From the NCBI RefSeq assembly GCF_002831585.1, contig NZ_CP025113.1, positions 7,889,001-7,953,000 of the forward strand: a DNA stretch of 64,000 nt. Reading direction: 5' to 3'. The DNA comes from Bradyrhizobium sp. SK17 (GTDB taxonomy: Bacteria > Pseudomonadota > Alphaproteobacteria > Rhizobiales > Xanthobacteraceae). Shown here piece by piece: positions 60,920 to 64,000 of this stretch. How positions within the stretch are numbered: position 1 is the first letter of the stretch; every line of letters starts with the position of its first letter. A program made the translations under genes and the position numbers. Under the pieces are notes generated by a model. It saw only the letters and a list, made by a program, of their open reading frames with translations, did not search any database and had not been told where the DNA came from.

Positions 60920-61534
60920 ATGAGGGAAGCGTCAAACCACCAGTTTCAAACTGGGACAGTCGTGCGTGCCACGCTCGCAGTCACGTGGCTGGCGATTGCG
61001 TGCGCGCTCGGCGGCTGCGCGGCCGGCGGCAATGTGGCCGACTCCTACGCCATGGCCACCCCGGCGAGCAGCGGCGCGACCGTCGCATTCGAATCGATCG
61101 ACGGCCCGCCGCCGCAAGTGTTCGACCGCATGGTCGGCGTGCTCGACAGCGAATCCAAGCTGCGCAGCCTGTCGATCGTGTCGCGCGAGGGTGCTGCGGC
61201 CTATCGCGTGCGCAGCTATTTGTCGGCGCAGGTGGTGCGCGGCCGCACCATGATCGCATGGGTCTGGGACGTTTACGACAGCAACCAGCAGCGCGCGCTC
61301 CGCCTCTCGGGCGAAGAGCCCGCCGGCAAGGCCGGCCGCGACGCCTGGGGCGCCGCCGACGATCTGGTGCTGCGCAGGATCGCCCAGGCCGGCCTCAGCG
61401 GCCTCTCCAGCATGATCAATGGCGGCCCGGCAGACGGCCCGGCCCCGGCACCGGAGCTCCGTGGGCCGACGGTGGCCAGCGCCCCGGCCCCCGCCGCGCC
61501 CGAGACCGTGGCGCTCGGCTATTCCGCCAATTGA
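60920..61534 (+). CDS. Hypothetical lipoprotein
   Basis: A 204-residue protein with a lipobox: a hydrophobic segment VTWLAIACALGGCAAGG gives a probable lipidated Cys at about residue 33 (L-G-G-C). The start is not certain; a GTG at about codon 15 would make a more ordinary lipoprotein signal. The mature part has FESIDGPPPQVFDRMVGVLD, AAYRVRSYLSAQVVRGRTMI and WVWDVYDSNQQRALRLSGEE, and ends in a Pro/Ala-rich tail. I do not recognise the family. It stands alone between merR and prs. Confidence 0.7.
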   Translation: MREASNHQFQTGTVVRATLAVTWLAIACALGGCAAGGNVADSYAMATPASSGATVAFESIDGPPPQVFDRMVGVLDSESKLRSLSIVSREGAAAYRVRSYLSAQVVRGRTMIAWVWDVYDSNQQRALRLSGEEPAGKAGRDAWGAADDLVLRRIAQAGLSGLSSMINGGPADGPAPAPELRGPTVASAPAPAAPETVALGYSAN

Positions 61535-61632
61535 AGCGTTTTCGAGCGAATTGGATACCGGTTCGCGTGAGGAAAACGCGTCACGACAAGAACCTGGGGC
61601 CCCGATCCGTTTCCACCGGAACGGGGCTCTGA
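61535..61632. repeat. Degenerate GCGTTTTC...GAAAACGC repeat, family E-like
   Basis: AGCGTTTTCGAGCGAATTGG is followed by ATACCGGTTCGCGTGAGGAA AACGC, an inverted repeat with arms GCGTTTTC/GAAAACGC and the TACCGGTT core. A second stem, GCCCCG...CGGGGC (61602-61627), follows. It is like the element at 15470 in layout but not identical. Confidence 0.55.
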
Positions 61633-61811
61633 ACCCCGTTATCTCCCGGGGAAGCGCGCTTTTTGCCCAGGAAAACGGCGGCGAAACCGGGCTAATGGGT
61701 TGCCAGCGGATGCGCCTGCCTGATATTCCCTCGCGCACCGAAAACCCGCCGGTTCTGTAAGGACTTGAGATGCTGAACGTCGTATCCAGCAAGGCGCGGG
61801 GGGAAGCATCG

Positions 61812-62765
61812 ATGTCGGCAAAGAACGGATCAATCAAGCTCGTCGCCGGCAACTCCAATCCTGCGCTGGCGCAGGACATCGCCAAGGGCCTTGGCATCGA
61901 ACTGACCAAGGCCGTGGTCCGGCGTTTCGCCGACATGGAGATCTTCGTCGAGATCCAGGAGAACGTCCGCGGCTCGGACATGTTCATCCTGCAATCGACG
62001 TCGTTTCCGGCCAACGACAATTTGATGGAATTGCTGATCATCACCGACGCGCTGCGCCGTTCCTCGGCGCGCCGCATCACGGCGGTGATCCCCTATTTCG
62101 GCTACGCCAGGCAGGACCGCCGTTCCGGCTCGCGCACGCCGATCTCGGCCAAGCTGGTCGCCAACCTGATCGCCCATGCCGGCGTCGACCGCGTCATGAC
62201 GCTCGACCTGCATGCCGGCCAGATCCAGGGCTTCTTCGATATCCCGACCGACAATCTGTTCGCGGCTCCCCTGATGGTGCGCGACATCCGTGAACGGTTC
62301 GACCTCGCCAAGGTGATGGTGGTGTCGCCCGACGTCGGCGGCGTGGCCCGTGCGCGCGGACTTGCCAAGCGCATCAACACCCCGCTCGCGATCGTCGACA
62401 AGCGCCGCGAGCGTCCGGGTGAGTCCGAGGTGATGAACGTGATCGGCGACGTCGCCGGTTACAATTGCATCCTGGTCGACGACATCGTCGACTCCGGCGG
62501 CACGCTGGTGAACGCCGCCGAGGCGCTGATCGCGCACGGCGCCAAGGAGGTCTCGGCCTACATCACCCACGGCGTGCTGTCCGGCGGCGCCGCCGCGCGC
62601 ATCGCCTCGTCGCGGCTGAAGGAGCTGGTCATCACCGACTCGATCCTGCCGACGGAAGCCGTCAACAAGGCCCCGAACATCCGCACCATCTCGATCGCCG
62701 GCCTGATCGCCGAAGCGATCGGCCGTACCGCGGCGGAAGAGTCGGTCTCGAGCCTGTTCGATTGA
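61812..62765 (+). CDS. prs: Ribose-phosphate pyrophosphokinase (PRPP synthase)
   Basis: A 317-residue class I PRPP synthase making phosphoribosyl pyrophosphate for nucleotide, histidine and tryptophan synthesis. It has the ATP/flexible-loop motifs [20 protein letters not shown] and [20 protein letters not shown], the PRPP-binding motif [20 protein letters not shown], and [17 protein letters not shown]. The frame is open to 61770, where another ATG with AAGGA exists; 61812, giving the standard N-terminus [20 protein letters not shown], was preferred. In many relatives prs lies directly before rplY; here they are 6.7 kb apart on opposite strands. Confidence 0.96.
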   Translation: MSAKNGSIKLVAGNSNPALAQDIAKGLGIELTKAVVRRFADMEIFVEIQENVRGSDMFILQSTSFPANDNLMELLIITDALRRSSARRITAVIPYFGYARQDRRSGSRTPISAKLVANLIAHAGVDRVMTLDLHAGQIQGFFDIPTDNLFAAPLMVRDIRERFDLAKVMVVSPDVGGVARARGLAKRINTPLAIVDKRRERPGESEVMNVIGDVAGYNCILVDDIVDSGGTLVNAAEALIAHGAKEVSAYITHGVLSGGAAARIASSRLKELVITDSILPTEAVNKAPNIRTISIAGLIAEAIGRTAAEESVSSLFD

Positions 62766-62774
62766 GACATTGCT

Positions 62775-62897
62775 GTCGTCCCGGCGAAAGCCGGGACCCA
62801 TAACCACAGGATCGCGTTGCTGAAGCGAGCTGTGGCCCCAGCGTTGCGCAACAATTGGCAGTCGTGGTTATGGGTCCCGGCTCGAGGCCGGGACGAC
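62775..62897. repeat. Intergenic palindromic repeat, family A copy 5
   Basis: The arms are GTCGTCCCGGCGAAAGCCGG with GACCCATAACCACAGG, and CGTGGTTATGGGTCCCGGC with CGGGACGAC. It lies between the convergent prs and SDR genes. Confidence 0.85.
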
Positions 62898-62921
62898 ACC
62901 GAGCTTGTGGATGCGGCGTCG

Positions 62922-63728
62922 CTAAAACCCCGGCCGCGGCACGTGGCTCATCAGCGTTCGCGCGTAGCCGCCATCGACGATGATCTCCTCGCCATTGACG
63001 TAGGACGACCTGTCGCTCGCCAGGAACAGGGTGGCGTCCGCCATGTCCTGCGGCGCGCCGATCCGGCGCATCGGCACCACGGCGGTGCGCCGCTCGGTAA
63101 CCCCTGGCGTATCGTAGAATGCCTGGCTCATCGGCGTGACGACGAGACCGGGGCTGACCACATTGCTGCGGATGCCATGCGGTCCCCATTCGGCAGCGAG
63201 CTGCTGCGAGAGCATCACGACGGCGGCCTTGCTGACGCTATAGGCGCCGCTCTGGCCCTGCGCGTTGCTGGCCGCGATCGAGGCGACGTGGATCAGGCTG
63301 CCACGTCCTGCCTTGCGCATCTGGCGGCCGAACGCCTGCGCGCAGATGAAGTAGCCGGTGAGGTTCACCGCCAGCACCGCGTTCCACTCCGCGAGCGGCA
63401 GCGTATCGAGCCCGCCGGGCCGCAGCACTGCGGCGGTGTTGACGAGGATGTCGCAAGCACCGAGCGTGCGCACGACGGCGTCAGCGGCATCAGCGACATT
63501 ATCTTCGCTCGTCGTGTCGCAGCTTGCGACGAGATGGCTATCGCCGAACGCGCGAAGCTGGGCCTTGGTCTCCGCCAACCCACGCTCGTCGCGATCGAGC
63601 GCGGCGACCTTGGCGCCGGCGCGCGCGAAGCTGATGGCGGTGGCGCGGCCGATGCCACCGCCCCCGCCGGTGACGACGGCAACGCGGCCCGACAGGCCGA
63701 GCCAGTCGGAGGAATGTTGTTCGGTCAT
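62922..63728 (-). CDS. SDR-family oxidoreductase
   Basis: A 268-residue classical short-chain dehydrogenase. The nucleotide-binding motif is VVTGGGGGIGRATAISFARA, ALDRDERGLAETK suggests NAD preference (Asp after strand 2), the NNAG position reads ILVNTAAVLRPGG (Asn-Thr-Ala-Ala, divergent), the catalytic Ser is in IHVASIAASNAQGQ and the YxxxK is YSVSKAAVVMLSQQ. The C-terminus matches the usual SSYVNGEEIIVDGGYARTL. Substrate unknown. ATG at 63728 was preferred over the open frame to 63782. Confidence 0.9.
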   Translation of the reverse strand: MTEQHSSDWLGLSGRVAVVTGGGGGIGRATAISFARAGAKVAALDRDERGLAETKAQLRAFGDSHLVASCDTTSEDNVADAADAVVRTLGACDILVNTAAVLRPGGLDTLPLAEWNAVLAVNLTGYFICAQAFGRQMRKAGRGSLIHVASIAASNAQGQSGAYSVSKAAVVMLSQQLAAEWGPHGIRSNVVSPGLVVTPMSQAFYDTPGVTERRTAVVPMRRIGAPQDMADATLFLASDRSSYVNGEEIIVDGGYARTLMSHVPRPGF

Positions 63729-63787
63729 GGGCGCCTCCCGCGCGTTCTGATTATGCCGGCAGCATAACCGAACGCGCGACAAACGAG

Positions 63788-63820
63788 AGCGATCCCGGCA
63801 TGCATGCCGGGATCGCTTTT
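63788..63820 (-). terminator. Perfect 30-base palindrome, probable terminator
   Basis: AGCGATCCCGGCATG and its exact complement CATGCCGGGATCGCT form a 15-pair stem, with four T on the plus side and a shorter T-run on the minus side. It lies 29 bases after the stop of the truncated minus-strand gene, which it probably terminates. Confidence 0.75.
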
Positions 63821-63848
63821 GTGTCAGGCCTTGGACGTCGCTGGCGCC

Positions 63849-64000
63849 TTAGCCGGGAATCCCGGCGGCGACCTGGCCGCGCAGACGTTCCAGGCTGTGC
63901 AGCGTGTTGGCGCAGGCTTCCGCGACCTCGATCCCCTTGATCACGAAGTGCTTGCGGAAGAAGTCGTAATGCACCTCGGTCTCGTGGAATTGCTGCGGCG
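63849..64000 (-). CDS. Unidentified protein, C-terminal part only
   Basis: The gene runs off the right edge. The visible 50 residues start at PQQFHETEVHYDFFRKHFVI and continue as GIEVAEACANTLHSLERLRG, ending in AAGIPG before TAA. They form a compact, mostly helical end without membrane segment. Codon use is normal, and the terminator palindrome follows. I do not recognise the family from this fragment. Confidence 0.7.
   Translation of the reverse strand, partial: PQQFHETEVHYDFFRKHFVIKGIEVAEACANTLHSLERLRGQVAAGIPG

Overview
The window is GC-rich alphaproteobacterial chromosome, most likely Bradyrhizobium or a close Nitrobacteraceae relative. The evidence is the gene content and order (dnaG-rpoD, yqeY beside carA, carA/carB/greA, rplY-pth-ychF), the style of the proteins, and several families of intergenic palindromic repeats built around GTCGTCCCGG...CCCGGGACGAC, CGTCATTCCGGGG...CCCCGGAATGACG and CGTCATTGCGAGG...CGCAATGACG. 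There is no prophage, integrase, insertion sequence, rRNA operon or CRISPR array. The naming of the organism is inference; no marker gene was compared.

Layout. 0-9.8 kb: a truncated LysE-type exporter, a secreted dienelactone-hydrolase-like enzyme, a lone receiver domain, an SDR, a solitary FRG-domain protein, a MltB-type transglycosylase, a DUF817 membrane protein, a SnoaL-like protein, and a large secreted TPR-CHAT protein. 9.9-14.4 kb: rpoD and dnaG on the minus strand; DnaG lacks all four zinc ligands. 14.4-34.4 kb: an accessory stretch with a Cld-family protein, two transglutaminase-like genes divergent from an N-formylglutamate amidohydrolase, a TonB receptor/PepSY iron-uptake cluster, a TetR-controlled molybdenum hydroxylase operon, a LVIVD-repeat secreted protein, an ArsR plus three-SRPBCC operon, and an acyl-CoA synthetase. 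34.4-44.4 kb: yqeY, carA, carB and greA, interrupted by a thioesterase, a cupin, dps, a methyltransferase and a tRNA-like gene. 44.6-49.4 kb: DoxX, Lrp, trxB-lysR, two orphan terminators and a dapA-like gene. 49.6-52.4 kb: a copper ATPase divergent from csoR around one operator. 52.6-55.2 kb: rplY-pth-ychF. 55.3-64 kb: ubiK, a DLH-type hydrolase, GNAT, lgt-midA-pgeF, a merR gene with a textbook spacer dyad, a lipoprotein, prs, an SDR and a truncated gene.

The most interesting material is non-coding. A tRNA-Cys(GCA)-like gene at 39.7 kb has perfect acceptor and T stems and an encoded CCA, but a non-canonical anticodon arm and no GG in the D-loop. About 230 bases further on, four consecutive hairpins, the last an intrinsic terminator, sit 28 bases before carB. 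Two more terminators with no gene in front of them lie at 48.2-48.5 kb. Several regulators (tetR, arsR, merR, and perhaps csoR) have operator-promoter arrangements that place the transcription start at or next to the start codon, suggesting leaderless, autoregulated mRNAs.

All calls come from reading the sequence by eye; no database search was possible. Start codons were moved from the longest frame where a ribosome binding site, family length or neighbouring gene argued for it.
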